In this document: positions 37,782 to 46,453 of the stretch, piece after piece | How the letters are laid out: the number at the start of each line of letters is the position of its first letter | How positions within the stretch are numbered: the stretch's first letter is position 1 | Assembly: GCF_018130215.1 (NCBI RefSeq) | Contig: NZ_JAFCKQ010000004.1 | Coordinates: 124,001-188,000, forward strand | Source of the DNA: Bradyrhizobium jicamae | GTDB taxonomy: Bacteria > Pseudomonadota > Alphaproteobacteria > Rhizobiales > Xanthobacteraceae | DNA length: 64,000 nucleotides | Direction of reading: 5' to 3' | Program-made: the position numbers and the translations under genes | Notes under the pieces: generated by a model | What the model was told of the DNA's origin: nothing | Seen by the model: the letters and a program-made list of their open reading frames with translations, nothing else | Database searches by the model: none

Positions 37782-38747
37782 TCAATACCCCCGCTTGCGA
37801 TCCACCACGTTCTCCAGCACACCACCCGCCTCAAATCGCAGGATCTGGCGCGCGACGTATTTCGAGATCTCGTCGGCATCGGTATCGGCCGCATTGTGCG
37901 GCGTCAGCACCACCCTGGGATGGCTCCAGAACGGGCTGTCCTCCGGCAGTGGCTCGGCCTCGTAGACGTCGAGCGAGGCGGCGCCGAGTGTGCCGTCGTC
38001 GAGCGCGCGCAGGATATCGGCCTCGTTCTGCAGGCCGCCACGCCCGGCATTGATGATCACGGGCGCGCCGAGCGGGCTGTCGCGATTGAGCTTGGCAAAG
38101 ACGCCGCGGTTGAGGACATGCCGCGTATCAGGCGTCAGCGGCAGCAGGCAGACCAGGATGTTGGTCTGGCGCAGGAAGCCATCGAAGCCCTCGGCGCCGT
38201 GGAAGCATGCGATGCCGTCGATCTGCTTCTCGCTGCGGCTCCAGCCCACCACATGGAAGCCCAGCGCCCTGAGCGCGCGCGCCGACGCCGCGCCGAGCGT
38301 GCCGAGCCCCATGATGCCGACGGTCAGCGCGCCCGCCACCCACTGATATTTCGGCGCCCAGCGCCTCGCGCGCTGCGACTCCCGCAAATAGAGCTCCTGG
38401 CGATGATGCATCAGCACATGCAGCACGACATATTCGGTCATGCGGTCGGTCAGGTCGTCGACCGCGACCCGCACCAGCGGCACGTCGGGCAGCGAGCGGT
38501 CGGCCATCAGCGCGTCGACGCCGGCGCCCAGATTGAAGATGACACGCAGATTCCGGAACGCGGCGAGTTCGCCGGGCTTCGGCTTCCAGACCGCGGCGTA
38601 ATGCACGTCGGCCGGATCGAGCGCCGGTTCGGGCAACAACACCACGCGCCGGTCGGCGCAAACCGTGTCGAACCGCGCCTTCCAGCGTGCCGGCGACCAG
38701 TTCTCGGTGCCGCCGTGCACCAGCAAGGCGAGTGCGCCGTTACTCAT
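37782..38747 (-). CDS. ghrA: D-2-hydroxyacid dehydrogenase (glyoxylate/hydroxypyruvate reductase A type)
   Basis: A 321-residue NAD(P)H-dependent reductase of glyoxylate or hydroxypyruvate. The nucleotide-binding loop is VGIMGLGTLGAASARAL; the catalytic Arg lies in IINAGRGGLQNEA, Glu in LDVYEAEPLPED and His in RVVLTPHNAAD. The GhrA-type N-terminal half (RVIFNLGAGVDALMADRSLP) supports the subgroup. The ATG at 38747 was chosen; upstream in-frame sequence is unlike protein. Confidence 0.92.
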   Translation of the reverse strand: MSNGALALLVHGGTENWSPARWKARFDTVCADRRVVLLPEPALDPADVHYAAVWKPKPGELAAFRNLRVIFNLGAGVDALMADRSLPDVPLVRVAVDDLTDRMTEYVVLHVLMHHRQELYLRESQRARRWAPKYQWVAGALTVGIMGLGTLGAASARALRALGFHVVGWSRSEKQIDGIACFHGAEGFDGFLRQTNILVCLLPLTPDTRHVLNRGVFAKLNRDSPLGAPVIINAGRGGLQNEADILRALDDGTLGAASLDVYEAEPLPEDSPFWSHPRVVLTPHNAADTDADEISKYVARQILRFEAGGVLENVVDRKRGY

Positions 38748-38836
38748 CCGGATACCTCCAAGACTAGTGTGATCTAGATCACGGAATGGCCAGAACCACC
38801 CGTTTAGTGTCCTGCCATCAACAGGGGAGAACTTCC

Positions 38837-39178
38837 ATGCGCAAACTGTTCCTGATTTCCGCTTTCGTCCTCGCCTCCGCCGCCGCCCAGGCCGGCCAGA
38901 GCCGCGGCCTCGTGCTGGCCGCCAACGACACGCCCGCCCCCGCACAGGCGGCCGAGACCACCAAGCCGGCTGATCCCGCGCCGGCATCCGAAGCCCAGAC
39001 CACGCAGGGTCAGGTGCAAGGCGACGTGCAAGCCTTGCCGGCTCAGCCGCAGGCCGCGCCGGCCGAGACGCCGAAGCGGTACACGGCGAAGCCGGTGAAG
39101 AAGGCGCGTGCCCGTTATTACGAGAGCGACGAGGCCAAGGCCCGCCGCATCGCCGCCCGCTACGGCATCTACTGGTAA
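38837..39178 (+). CDS. Small exported Ala/Pro/Gln-rich protein
   Basis: A 113-residue protein with a clear signal peptide (MRKLFLISAFVLASAAAQA), then a low-complexity Ala/Pro/Gln/Thr middle and a basic tail ending in ARRIAARYGIYW. GGGGAGA precedes the ATG. It resembles small secreted proteins of unknown role in Bradyrhizobium; the tail with RYGIYW is probably the functional, conserved part. It is periplasmic if cleaved after AQA. Confidence 0.8.
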   Translation: MRKLFLISAFVLASAAAQAGQSRGLVLAANDTPAPAQAAETTKPADPAPASEAQTTQGQVQGDVQALPAQPQAAPAETPKRYTAKPVKKARARYYESDEAKARRIAARYGIYW

Positions 39179-39236
39179 TCGTCGCGTCGCGTCAGTCGCG
39201 GTGACGGTCTGACGGTCCATCGCCGCGACCTCTGGC

Positions 39237-39333
39237 GCGTTTCCGTTCCGATGGAATCGGAGCGGAGCTCCAGATTGTTGTTTTGACGTTCTCTTCGCGC
39301 GAACCGGTATCCACTTCGCTCGAAAACGCTCTA
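39237..39333. repeat. Rhizobial spacer repeat
   Basis: The sequence starts GTTTCCGTTCCGATGGAATC and ends with CACTTCGCTCGAAAACGCTC. It has internal palindromes (TTCCGTTCCGATGGAATCGGAGCG). The combination with GCGAACCGGTATCCACTTCG is one I recall as a dispersed Rhizobiales repeat. No gene is seen in the 39179-39425 spacer. Confidence 0.65.
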
Positions 39334-39425
39334 GCATTCGGAACCGGCTGGTAAAATTTCTTTCGTTCCGATGTCGGCAGCGGGCATAATCGTTCGTTCC
39401 TGGAATGAACGGAGATGCCCTGTCC

Positions 39426-39794
39426 ATGCTTTACGCCATCCTTTGCTATCATGACGAAGACTTCGTCGGGTCCTGGAGCAAGGAACACGACGCCGACGTC
39501 ATGCAAAAACTGTCCGTCGTGCAGGAGCAACTCGCCAAACAGGGCCGGCTCGGCCCGGTCGCGCGACTGCTGCCGACCACGGCCGCAACCACGCTGCGCA
39601 AGGACGATCCGCCGCTGGTGCTGGACGGCCCTTTCGCCGAGACCAAGGAGCAGCTGCTCGGCTTCTACATCGTCGACTGCAAGAACCTCGACGAGGTGCT
39701 GGATGTCGCGCGTGATCTCGGCAAGGCCAATCCCGGCGGCACCTACGAGATCCGCCCGGTCGGGGTGTTCCATCCCGGAGGTGCCAAGCCGTGA
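39426..39794 (+). CDS. YciI/DGPF-domain protein (partner of ECF sigma factor)
   Basis: A 122-residue protein of the YCII-related family carrying the DGPF motif (LVLDGPFAETKEQLLGFYIVD). Such DGPF proteins are encoded beside ECF42-group sigma factors. The gene ends in the GTGA overlap with the sigma factor gene. The ATG at 39426 follows a GGAG; an ATG at 39405 is an alternative. A small-molecule role is suspected for the family but unproven. Confidence 0.9.
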   Translation: MLYAILCYHDEDFVGSWSKEHDADVMQKLSVVQEQLAKQGRLGPVARLLPTTAATTLRKDDPPLVLDGPFAETKEQLLGFYIVDCKNLDEVLDVARDLGKANPGGTYEIRPVGVFHPGGAKP

Positions 39795-41062
39795 CCGATA
39801 CAGCCTGGATCGATGCCGCGCTGACCTCGGCGCGTCCCCAGGCCGTCGGCGCGCTGCTGCGCTATTTCCGCAACCTTGATACCGCCGAGGAGGCATTCCA
39901 GAACGCCTGCCTGCGCGCGCTGAAGAGCTGGCCCCAGAACGGCCCGCCGCGCGATCCGGCGGCGTGGCTGATCATGGTCGGCCGCAACGTTGCAATCGAC
40001 GAGGTCCGGCGCAACAGGAAGCAGCAGCCGCTTCCCGAGGACGATCAGGCGATCTCCGATCTCGACGATGCCGAGGACGAGATCGCCGAACGGCTCGACG
40101 GCTCGCACTACCGCGACGACATCCTGCGGCTGCTGTTCATCTGCTGTCACAAGGACCTGCCGGCGACGCAGCAGATCGCGCTGGCGCTGCGCATCGTCTC
40201 CGGCCTCACGGTGAAGCAGATCGCGCGCGCCTTCCTGGTGTCGGAAGCGGCAATGGAGCAGCGCATCACGCGGGCGAAGGCGCGCGTTGCCGACGCCAAG
40301 GTGCCGTTCGAGACCCCGGGCGCGATCGAGCGCAGCGAGCGGCTCGCCTCGGTCGCAGCGATGATCTATTTGATCTTCAACGAGGGCTATTCGGCGAGCG
40401 GTGACACCGCGGAGATCCGCTCGCCACTCTGCGAGGAGGCGATCCGCCTCGCCCGGCTGCTGCTCCGCCTGTTCCAGAGCGAGCCGGAGATCATGGGGCT
40501 GACCGCGCTGCTGTTGCTGCAGCATGCCCGTGCCGCCGCTCGCTTCGATGCGGGAGGCCAGGTGATTCTGCTCGACGACCAGGACCGCAGCCTGTGGAAT
40601 CAGGCGCTGATCGCCGAGGGACTGGCGCTGATCGACAAGGCGATGCGCCACCGCAACAGCGGACCCTATCAGGTGCAGGCCGCGATCGCGGCCCTGCACG
40701 CCCGTGCCGAGACACCCGAGGATACCGACTGGACGCAGATCGACCTGCTCTACGGCGCGCTCGAGCTCATGCAGCCGTCGCCGGTGGTGACGCTGAACCG
40801 TGCGGTTGCGGTCTCCAAGGTGAGGGGGCCCGGGGCTGCACTGGAGATGATCGAGCCGCTGGCGCCGCGGCTCTCCAACTATTTCCACTATTTCGGCGTG
40901 CGCGGCGCTTTCCTGATGCAGCTCGGCCGCAACGACGAGGCCCGCGTCGCCTTCGACCGCGCGATTGCGCTCGCCAACACCACCGCCGAAGCGGCCCACA
41001 TCCGCATGCACATCGACCGCCTGATGCGCGACAGCCAGCCGCGCGATGTGAAGGCGAAGTAG
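39791..41062 (+). CDS. ECF42-type RNA polymerase sigma factor with C-terminal TPR-like extension
   Basis: A 423-residue ECF sigma factor. Region 2 (LLRYFRNLDTAEEAFQNACL) and region 4 (LTVKQIARAFLVSEAAMEQR) occupy the first half. The second half, absent from ordinary ECF factors, is helical and TPR-like (ALELMQPSPVVTLNRAVAVS, RIHMHIDRL-type end), as described for group ECF42. No anti-sigma gene is adjacent. GTG start at 39791 overlaps the DGPF gene by 4 bp. It probably directs transcription of its own operon and perhaps of the DoxX/SRPBCC/VOC genes downstream. Confidence 0.92.
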   Translation: MTDTAWIDAALTSARPQAVGALLRYFRNLDTAEEAFQNACLRALKSWPQNGPPRDPAAWLIMVGRNVAIDEVRRNRKQQPLPEDDQAISDLDDAEDEIAERLDGSHYRDDILRLLFICCHKDLPATQQIALALRIVSGLTVKQIARAFLVSEAAMEQRITRAKARVADAKVPFETPGAIERSERLASVAAMIYLIFNEGYSASGDTAEIRSPLCEEAIRLARLLLRLFQSEPEIMGLTALLLLQHARAAARFDAGGQVILLDDQDRSLWNQALIAEGLALIDKAMRHRNSGPYQVQAAIAALHARAETPEDTDWTQIDLLYGALELMQPSPVVTLNRAVAVSKVRGPGAALEMIEPLAPRLSNYFHYFGVRGAFLMQLGRNDEARVAFDRAIALANTTAEAAHIRMHIDRLMRDSQPRDVKAK

Positions 41063-41088
41063 TCGTCGCAAGGTGAGCACGCTGGTTG

Positions 41089-41132
41089 GGCTCCCTCCCC
41101 CCCTTGCGGGGAGGGTGGGGAGAGGGGTGAGG
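41089..41132. repeat. REP-like GC-rich palindrome
   Basis: CTCCCTCCCCCCCTTGCGGG is followed by GGAGGGTGGGGAGAGGGG, which pairs back on it. It resembles the elements at 31025-31080 and 34395-34460. It lies just after the sigma factor gene and may terminate its transcript. Confidence 0.6.
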
Positions 41133-41252
41133 CGCGGACGAGATGATCGACGTGTGCGTCACTCCTTCAAAAAATCCTCGTACACATTGTCGGCCTCCCG
41201 CCCCTCCGCTCGTCATAGAGGCAGAGCATCACCACACCTTGGGGACCAAGCC

Positions 41253-41663
41253 ATGCCGACGATCGCCGAGACCGGCGTCTCAAAGCCTGCACGCATCACC
41301 GGCCGCGTCCTGAGCGGCCTCGTCATCGTCTTCCTGCTGTTCGACGGCGCCATCAAGCTGGTGCCGTGGCCGGTGGTGACGGAGACGATGGACAGGATGG
41401 GCTATGGCGCCAGCGATACGCTCGCGCGCAGCCTCGGCATCATCACCATCGTCTGCACGCTGCTCTATTCCGTGCCGCCGACCTCGATCCTCGGCGCGAT
41501 CCTGCTCACCGGCTATCTCGGCGGTGCGATCGCTTCTCATGTCCGCGTCGGCAGCCCGCTGTTCACGCACACGCTGTTCGGGCTCTATCTCGGCCTGATG
41601 GTGTGGGGCGGCCTCTATCTGCGCGACGGCAATCTGCGCTCGCTGCTGCCGTTTCGCCGCTGA
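41253..41663 (+). CDS. DoxX-like membrane protein
   Basis: A 136-residue integral membrane protein with four predicted helices (VLSGLVIVFLLFDGAIKLVP, then LGIITIVCTLLYSV, TSILGAILLTGYLGGAIASH and LFGLYLGLMVWGGLYL). This is the DoxX-like_4 pattern. ATG at 41253. The role is unknown; such genes commonly lie in stress-response operons and next to ECF/DGPF genes. Confidence 0.88.
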   Translation: MPTIAETGVSKPARITGRVLSGLVIVFLLFDGAIKLVPWPVVTETMDRMGYGASDTLARSLGIITIVCTLLYSVPPTSILGAILLTGYLGGAIASHVRVGSPLFTHTLFGLYLGLMVWGGLYLRDGNLRSLLPFRR

Positions 41664-41694
41664 TCGATTGCTTCATCATACTCCGGAGACTGCC

Positions 41695-42231
41695 ATGCTC
41701 GAAATCCTTGCCGTCATCGCCACCATCCTGTTGCTTGCAATTGCGATCGTCCTCATCCTGGCAGCGACCAAGCCCGATACGCTGCGGGTCACGCGTGCGA
41801 TCAGCATCAAGGCGCCGGCCGACCGCATCTTTCCGCTGATCAACGACTTCCGCCAATGGGTGGCGTGGTCGCCCTATGAAACCAAGGATCCCGCGATGAA
41901 GCGCAGCTATGATGGGGCCCAGCGCGGCCAGGGTGCGGTCTATGGCTGGGACGGCGACAAGAATGTCGGTTCCGGCCGGATGGAGATCCTCGAAGCGTCG
42001 GTGCCGTCGAAGATCGTCATCAAGCTCGATTTCTTCAAGCCGTTCGAGGGCCACAACACCGCCGAGTTCACAATGCTGCCGCAGGGCGATGCCACCAACG
42101 TCACATGGTCCATGTACGGTCCCGCCGTCTTCATGTCGAGGGTGATGCAGGTGTTCATCAACCTGGATCTGATGATCGGCAAGGACTTCGAAGTCGGTCT
42201 CGCCAACATGAAGAAGCTGACCGAAAAATAG
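41695..42231 (+). CDS. SRPBCC-family protein with N-terminal membrane anchor
   Basis: A 178-residue protein. Residues 1-25 form one hydrophobic helix (MLEILAVIATILLLAIAIVL); the rest is a polyketide cyclase/dehydrase-like ligand-binding domain (AISIKAPADRIFPLINDFRQ, WSPYETKDPAMKRSYDG, ending GLANMKKLTEK). CCGGAG precedes the ATG at 41695. The gene follows the DoxX gene by 31 bp and is probably co-transcribed. Confidence 0.9.
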   Translation: MLEILAVIATILLLAIAIVLILAATKPDTLRVTRAISIKAPADRIFPLINDFRQWVAWSPYETKDPAMKRSYDGAQRGQGAVYGWDGDKNVGSGRMEILEASVPSKIVIKLDFFKPFEGHNTAEFTMLPQGDATNVTWSMYGPAVFMSRVMQVFINLDLMIGKDFEVGLANMKKLTEK

Positions 42232-42249
42232 CTAGCCAAGGAGCACGCG

Positions 42250-42660
42250 ATGCAGGTCAATCCCTATCTCTCCTTCAACGGCAATTGCGGTGCTGCGCTG
42301 AAGCACTATGAGAAGGTGCTGGGCGCGCGGATCGAGGAATCCTTCCCCTACGGCGAGGGCAATGCGGAGATGCAGACGCCGCCCGGCTGGAAGGACAAGA
42401 TCATGCACGCCCGCGTCTCGATCGACGGCGAGGTCATCATGGCGTCCGACGCGCCTCCCGGGCATTTCCAGCAGCCGCAGGGCTTTCACGTCGCGCTGCA
42501 GGTCCAGGATCCGGCCGAGGCCGAGCAGCGGTTCAAGGCGCTCGCCGAAGGCGGTACCGTCACCATGCCGTTCGGCAAGACCTTCTTCTCCAACGGCTTT
42601 GGCATGTGCGTCGACCAGTTCGGCATCCCCTGGATGGTGAACTGCCCGGCGCAGATGTAG
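42250..42660 (+). CDS. VOC-family protein (PhnB-like)
   Basis: A 136-residue PhnB-like member of the glyoxalase superfamily. Characteristic parts are MQVNPYLSFNGNCGAALKHY, MHARVSIDGEVIMASDAPPG and the ending FGMCVDQFGIPWMVNC. The usual metal-binding His/Glu set of glyoxalases is incomplete, as is normal for PhnB-like proteins. It follows the SRPBCC gene by 18 bp. Confidence 0.93.
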   Translation: MQVNPYLSFNGNCGAALKHYEKVLGARIEESFPYGEGNAEMQTPPGWKDKIMHARVSIDGEVIMASDAPPGHFQQPQGFHVALQVQDPAEAEQRFKALAEGGTVTMPFGKTFFSNGFGMCVDQFGIPWMVNCPAQM

Positions 42661-42774
42661 GTGGGATCAGACCGGGCGCGTCCAAGCTCATTCCAGGAGG
42701 CGGAGGATCGCCCCGGTTCCGTCGTCGCGAGGAGCGATAGCGACGAAGCAACAGGTATGGTCAAACAGGTATGG

Positions 42775-43212
42775 TCACCTGCACCGCGGGTAGATCGCCG
42801 CAAGCTCGCGGCCGCGCAGCAGGAGCAGCCGCGAGGTCAGTCCGCCGCGTCTGATGATCCAGCCCCGCACGGGGGGTGGATAGGCCTCCAGCACTGCCTC
42901 CGAAGCTTCGGGCTCGGCATACAACCGTCCGCGCCGGTCGATCGAGCGCGCGGCATGGAAGCCGAGCACCGCGCGCCGCGTCACGCAGATGCGGTCGTTC
43001 GGCACCATCGAGAGCACCAGCGTGCAGGCCGACAGGCAGGGGCCGTCGATCACCACGCGCTCGCCTGACGCGCGCACCTTGTCGAACAGTTCGATGAACG
43101 GGCCGACCTCTCCGCCGGGGCTGGCGAGGATGCGCACCTCGGCATGCAGGAGGGACACGCTGGCGCAGAGCGCGGCCACCACGAGGATCGTCCTGATCGC
43201 CAGCATGTGCAT
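42775..43212 (-). CDS. Exported ClpP/crotonase-fold-like protein
   Basis: A 145-residue protein with a signal peptide (MLAIRTILVVAALCASVSLL...HA). The mature part reads like a small ClpP-fold protein: ILASPGGEVGPFIELFDKVR, then VVIDGPCLSACTLVLSMV with Ser61 where ClpP has its nucleophile, and AVLGFHAARS with His86 where the catalytic His lies. The Asp is not evident. It resembles periplasmic proteins of the COG3904 kind. Start may be at the first or third codon. It could be a protease or a dead relative. Confidence 0.78.
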   Translation of the reverse strand: MHMLAIRTILVVAALCASVSLLHAEVRILASPGGEVGPFIELFDKVRASGERVVIDGPCLSACTLVLSMVPNDRICVTRRAVLGFHAARSIDRRGRLYAEPEASEAVLEAYPPPVRGWIIRRGGLTSRLLLLRGRELAAIYPRCR

Positions 43213-43274
43213 CGGCGGCTCCTTCGATCGACGCTTTCCAATCCAGTAACGCTAGTTCATGCGGCAAGAGTTTG

Positions 43275-44288
43275 TCATCCGGCGCCGGAGACGCCGGCCT
43301 CGGCGAAGGTCGCCATGCCGTTGTGGCAGGCAAGCGCGGCGCGGAGCAGCAGGATCGCAACGCCGGCGCCGGAGGCTTCGCCGAGCCGCATGCCGAGATC
43401 GAGCAGGGGGGCGAGGTCGAGCTCGCGCAGCAATTCGCGGTGGCCGAGCTCCGCCGACACATGTCCGGCCCGGCAATGATCGAGGATCGCGGGCGCGAGC
43501 CGCGCCAGCGGCAGCACCGCCGCGGTCGCCACGAAGCCGTCGAGCAGCACCGGGATGCGTCTGGCGCGCGCCGCCAGCACGGCGCCCGAGATCGCCGCGA
43601 GCTCGCGTCCGCCGAGTGCCGCCGCCACCGCAAGCGGATCGTCCATGAGGTCGCGATGGAATTTCAGCGCAGCATCGATCGTTGAGCGCTTGCGCAAGAG
43701 GCCCGCATCGTCGACGCCGGTGCCGCGGCCGGCCCAGCGGGCGCCGCGCCCGCCCATCAGCGCCGCGCACAGCGTCGCAGCGACCGTGGTGTTGGCGATC
43801 CCCATCTCGCCGACCACCAGCAGGTCGGTTTGCTCGGGCACCGTGCGCCAGCCGGTGTCGAGCGCGACCAGGAAATCGGCGCTGTCCATCGCGGGAGCGA
43901 CGGTGAAATCGCGTGTCGGCCGCGCCAGCTCGATCGGCTCGACCCGCAGCTCGGCGCCGGCGAATTTTGCGATCTGGTTGATCGCAGCACCCCCCGCGGC
44001 GAAATTCGCCACCATCTGGGCGGTGACCTCGGGCGGATAGGCGGAGACGCCGCGTTCGGCGATGCCGTGATTGCCCGCGAACACGGCAATGGTGACGTGG
44101 TCGAGCCGGGGCAACTCGCGCCGCTGCCAGCGCGAAAGCCAGATCGCCAGCTCCTCCAGGCGCCCGAGGCTGCCCGGCGGCTTGGTCAGGTTCTGCTGCC
44201 GCAGCGCCGCGGCCTCCGCGGCGGCCTCATCGCCCCCGGGCAGCTCGCGACAGAAGCCCCGGATGTCGTCTAGAGTGTTGAAGTGCAT
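43275..44288 (-). CDS. cobT: Nicotinate-nucleotide-dimethylbenzimidazole phosphoribosyltransferase
   Basis: A 337-residue enzyme (CobT of the Salmonella naming, CobU of Pseudomonas) that makes alpha-ribazole phosphate, the lower ligand of cobalamin. Matching parts are LTKPPGSLGRLEELAIWLSR, IAVFAGNHGIAERGVSAYPP, VVGEMGIANTTVAATLCAAL, GRGTGVDD and the end NGMATFAEAGVSGAG. The frame stays open far upstream, but the ATG at 44288 gives the family length. Divergent from cobS by 54 bp. Confidence 0.96.
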   Translation of the reverse strand: MHFNTLDDIRGFCRELPGGDEAAAEAAALRQQNLTKPPGSLGRLEELAIWLSRWQRRELPRLDHVTIAVFAGNHGIAERGVSAYPPEVTAQMVANFAAGGAAINQIAKFAGAELRVEPIELARPTRDFTVAPAMDSADFLVALDTGWRTVPEQTDLLVVGEMGIANTTVAATLCAALMGGRGARWAGRGTGVDDAGLLRKRSTIDAALKFHRDLMDDPLAVAAALGGRELAAISGAVLAARARRIPVLLDGFVATAAVLPLARLAPAILDHCRAGHVSAELGHRELLRELDLAPLLDLGMRLGEASGAGVAILLLRAALACHNGMATFAEAGVSGAG

Positions 44289-44342
44289 GCGATTCCCTCG
44301 TCGAGCGGGGCCGCAAAATAGTTCAATTTTCAGGCCTTCACC

Positions 44343-45095
44343 ATGAATCAATGGCTCGACGATCTCAGGACCGCGACCGCCTTCCTGACCCGGCTGCCGA
44401 TCGCGCATTCTGGCGGGGCGCGGCCGGAGAATTTTGCGCGGGCGCAGCGGGTGTTTCCTGTTGTCGGCGCCTGCGTCGGGGCTGCGGTCGGGCTGTTCTG
44501 CCTGTTCCTGCGGGTGACCGGCGTGCCGGATCTGGCCGCCGCGGCGCTCGCGCTCGGCGCTGGTGCGCTGCTCACCGGCGCGCTGCATGAGGATGGCCTT
44601 GCCGATGTCGCCGACGGCTTTGGCGGCGGCCGCGATGTCGCGGCCAAGCTCGAGATCATGCGCGACAGCCGGCTCGGCAGTTACGGCGCGCTGGCGATGC
44701 TGGTGAGCTTCGTTGCCAGGCTTTCGGCTGTTGCGGCGATCCCCGATGGTTTCATGGTGCAGGGTCTGATCGCGGCCCATGCACTCGGCCGTGGCGTGCT
44801 GCCGTGGATGTCGATCAGCCTGCCTTATGCGCGCAGGGATGGCCTGGCCGCCAATGCCGGCCAGGTCGACGGCGGGATCGCAACGATCTCGGCGGGAATC
44901 GCGTTGGTGATCGCGCTCGCGGCGCTGCCGTTCGGCTGCGCATTGCTGGCGGCGATCGCGGCCGGCGCCAGTGCCTTCGTCATGGGACTGCTGGCGCAGC
45001 GGCAGATCGGCGGCCAGACCGGCGACGTGCTCGGCGCGGCCGAGCAGGTCGCGGAGACCGCGATCCTGGTGCTGATCGCGGCGCGGCTCGGGTGA
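44343..45095 (+). CDS. cobS: Adenosylcobinamide-GDP ribazoletransferase
   Basis: A 250-residue inner-membrane enzyme that joins adenosylcobinamide-GDP and alpha-ribazole to complete cobalamin. The Mg-binding signature HEDGLADVADGFGGG and several hydrophobic helices are visible, as is the family start of LRTATAFLTRLPI. It runs with cobC, 6 bp downstream. Confidence 0.96.
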   Translation: MNQWLDDLRTATAFLTRLPIAHSGGARPENFARAQRVFPVVGACVGAAVGLFCLFLRVTGVPDLAAAALALGAGALLTGALHEDGLADVADGFGGGRDVAAKLEIMRDSRLGSYGALAMLVSFVARLSAVAAIPDGFMVQGLIAAHALGRGVLPWMSISLPYARRDGLAANAGQVDGGIATISAGIALVIALAALPFGCALLAAIAAGASAFVMGLLAQRQIGGQTGDVLGAAEQVAETAILVLIAARLG

Positions 45096-45101
45096 GCGGT
45101 G

Positions 45102-45668
45102 ATGGACGGCGAAACCCATCTCTGGCTGATCCGCCACGCACCGGTCGATGGGCCGCGCGGGATCATTCATGCTGCCGATGCACCGGCCGATGTCCGTGAT
45201 GACGCAGCGTTTGCCGCGCTGAGAGCGCTGCTGCCGACCGGGGCGTTCGCCGTGTGCAGCCCGGCGCGGCGCACGCGCGAGACCGCGGCAAGGCTCGATC
45301 TCGATGCGGCCGCGGACGATGCCTTCGGCGAGCAGGATTTCGGCGACTGGACCGGGCGGCGGCACGGCGAGCTCGAAGCCGAACTCGGCGGCGCCTACCA
45401 CGACTTCTGGCGATCGCCGGCAAGCAACCGGCCGCCCGGCGGCGAGAGCTTTGCCGATCAGATCGCGCGGGCACGGGCGGGGTTGGCGCGGCTGCCGGCC
45501 GGAGAGGTGGTGCTGGTCGTGCATTCCGGCACCATCCGCGCGGTGCTTGCGATCGCGCTCGGGCTCGAACCCGAGACCGCGCTGCGCTTCGTCATCGATC
45601 CGTTGTCGCTGACACGGATTGACCGGCTGCGAGATTCCTGGCGTGTCGTTGCGGTGAACCAGCGCTAG
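45102..45668 (+). CDS. cobC: Histidine phosphatase, probable alpha-ribazole phosphatase
   Basis: A 188-residue phosphohistidine-type phosphatase. The catalytic motif is LIRHAPVDGPRG (Arg-His with Ala in place of the common Gly); the second part EQDFGDWTGRRHGELEAELG and the late His in VVLVVHSGTIRAVL complete the active site. The position after cobS supports dephosphorylation of alpha-ribazole phosphate. A GTG three bases earlier is a possible start. The stop overlaps the convergent SDR gene by 4 bp. Confidence 0.88.
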   Translation: MDGETHLWLIRHAPVDGPRGIIHAADAPADVRDDAAFAALRALLPTGAFAVCSPARRTRETAARLDLDAAADDAFGEQDFGDWTGRRHGELEAELGGAYHDFWRSPASNRPPGGESFADQIARARAGLARLPAGEVVLVVHSGTIRAVLAIALGLEPETALRFVIDPLSLTRIDRLRDSWRVVAVNQR

Positions 45669-46453
45669 CCGTTGCGCCGCTGGCCGCGCAGGGTCGGCAG
45701 GCCGATGCCGGCCGCATCGAAGCCGCCGTCGACGGCGAGGATCTGCCCGGTGATGTAGCTCGAACGCTCCGAGCAGAGGAAGAAGATCGCATCCGCCAGC
45801 TCGTCCTCGAGCCCATAGCGGTTGAGCGGGATCGCATCGTGATAATCTGCGCGGATTTCCGCGGTGTGGACCGCCTTGGCCATCGCGGTCTCCACCGGGC
45901 CGGGCGCGACGGCGTTGACGCGGATGCCGAGCGAGGCGAGCTCGACCGCGAGCTGCTTGGTGAGATGCGCAAGCGCCGCCTTGCTGGTGCCGTAGGCCGA
46001 GCGCAGCGTCGAGGCGCGCACCGCCGAGATCGAGGTGATGTTGACGATCGCGCCGCCGCCATGCTCGCGCATGACAGGCGCGGCCGCCTTGGTGCACAGG
46101 AACGGGCCGGTGAGGTTGACCGCCATGATCCGGCTCCAGTCCGCATCCGAGGTTTCGAGCACCGGCGCGAACACGGCGACGCCGGCGTTGTTGACGAGGG
46201 CGTCCAGCCGGCCGAAGCGGTGGCCAAGCGCCGCGATCGCCGCCGCGACGCCGTCGGCATCGGAGACGTCGCAGGTCAGCGCCAGCGTGTTGTCGGGATC
46301 GTCGAGCGACGCCACCGCGCGATCGAGCAACTCGCCCTCGATGTCGAGCAGCGCAACGCGCCAGCCCTCGGCCAGGAAGCGCCTGGCGGTCGCAAGCCCA
46401 ATGCCGCGCGCGGCGCCGGTGACGAGTGCGGCTTTTTGCTGAGTGGGATTCAT
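45665..46453 (-). CDS. SDR-family oxidoreductase
   Basis: A 262-residue short-chain dehydrogenase/reductase. The cofactor loop is VTGAARGIGLA, then LVNNAGVAVF, the catalytic Ser in NITSISAVRA, and the YxxxK in AYGTSKAAL; VAPGPVETAM and the C-terminal LAVDGGFDAAG complete the classical type. An Asp at the end of strand 2 (LLDIEGE) suggests NAD preference. The ATG at 46453 was chosen. Substrate unknown. Confidence 0.95.
   Translation of the reverse strand: MNPTQQKAALVTGAARGIGLATARRFLAEGWRVALLDIEGELLDRAVASLDDPDNTLALTCDVSDADGVAAAIAALGHRFGRLDALVNNAGVAVFAPVLETSDADWSRIMAVNLTGPFLCTKAAAPVMREHGGGAIVNITSISAVRASTLRSAYGTSKAALAHLTKQLAVELASLGIRVNAVAPGPVETAMAKAVHTAEIRADYHDAIPLNRYGLEDELADAIFFLCSERSSYITGQILAVDGGFDAAGIGLPTLRGQRRNG

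Noticed and set aside
44289-44342. Possible cobalamin riboswitch between cobT and cobS
   Set aside because: The spacer is only 54 bp, too short for a cobalamin riboswitch, and no B12-box-like sequence is present.
43275-46097. A 940-codon minus-strand frame extending cobT upstream
   Set aside because: The part before 44288 is antisense to cobS and cobC, which have clear motifs. Only the last 337 codons are CobT.
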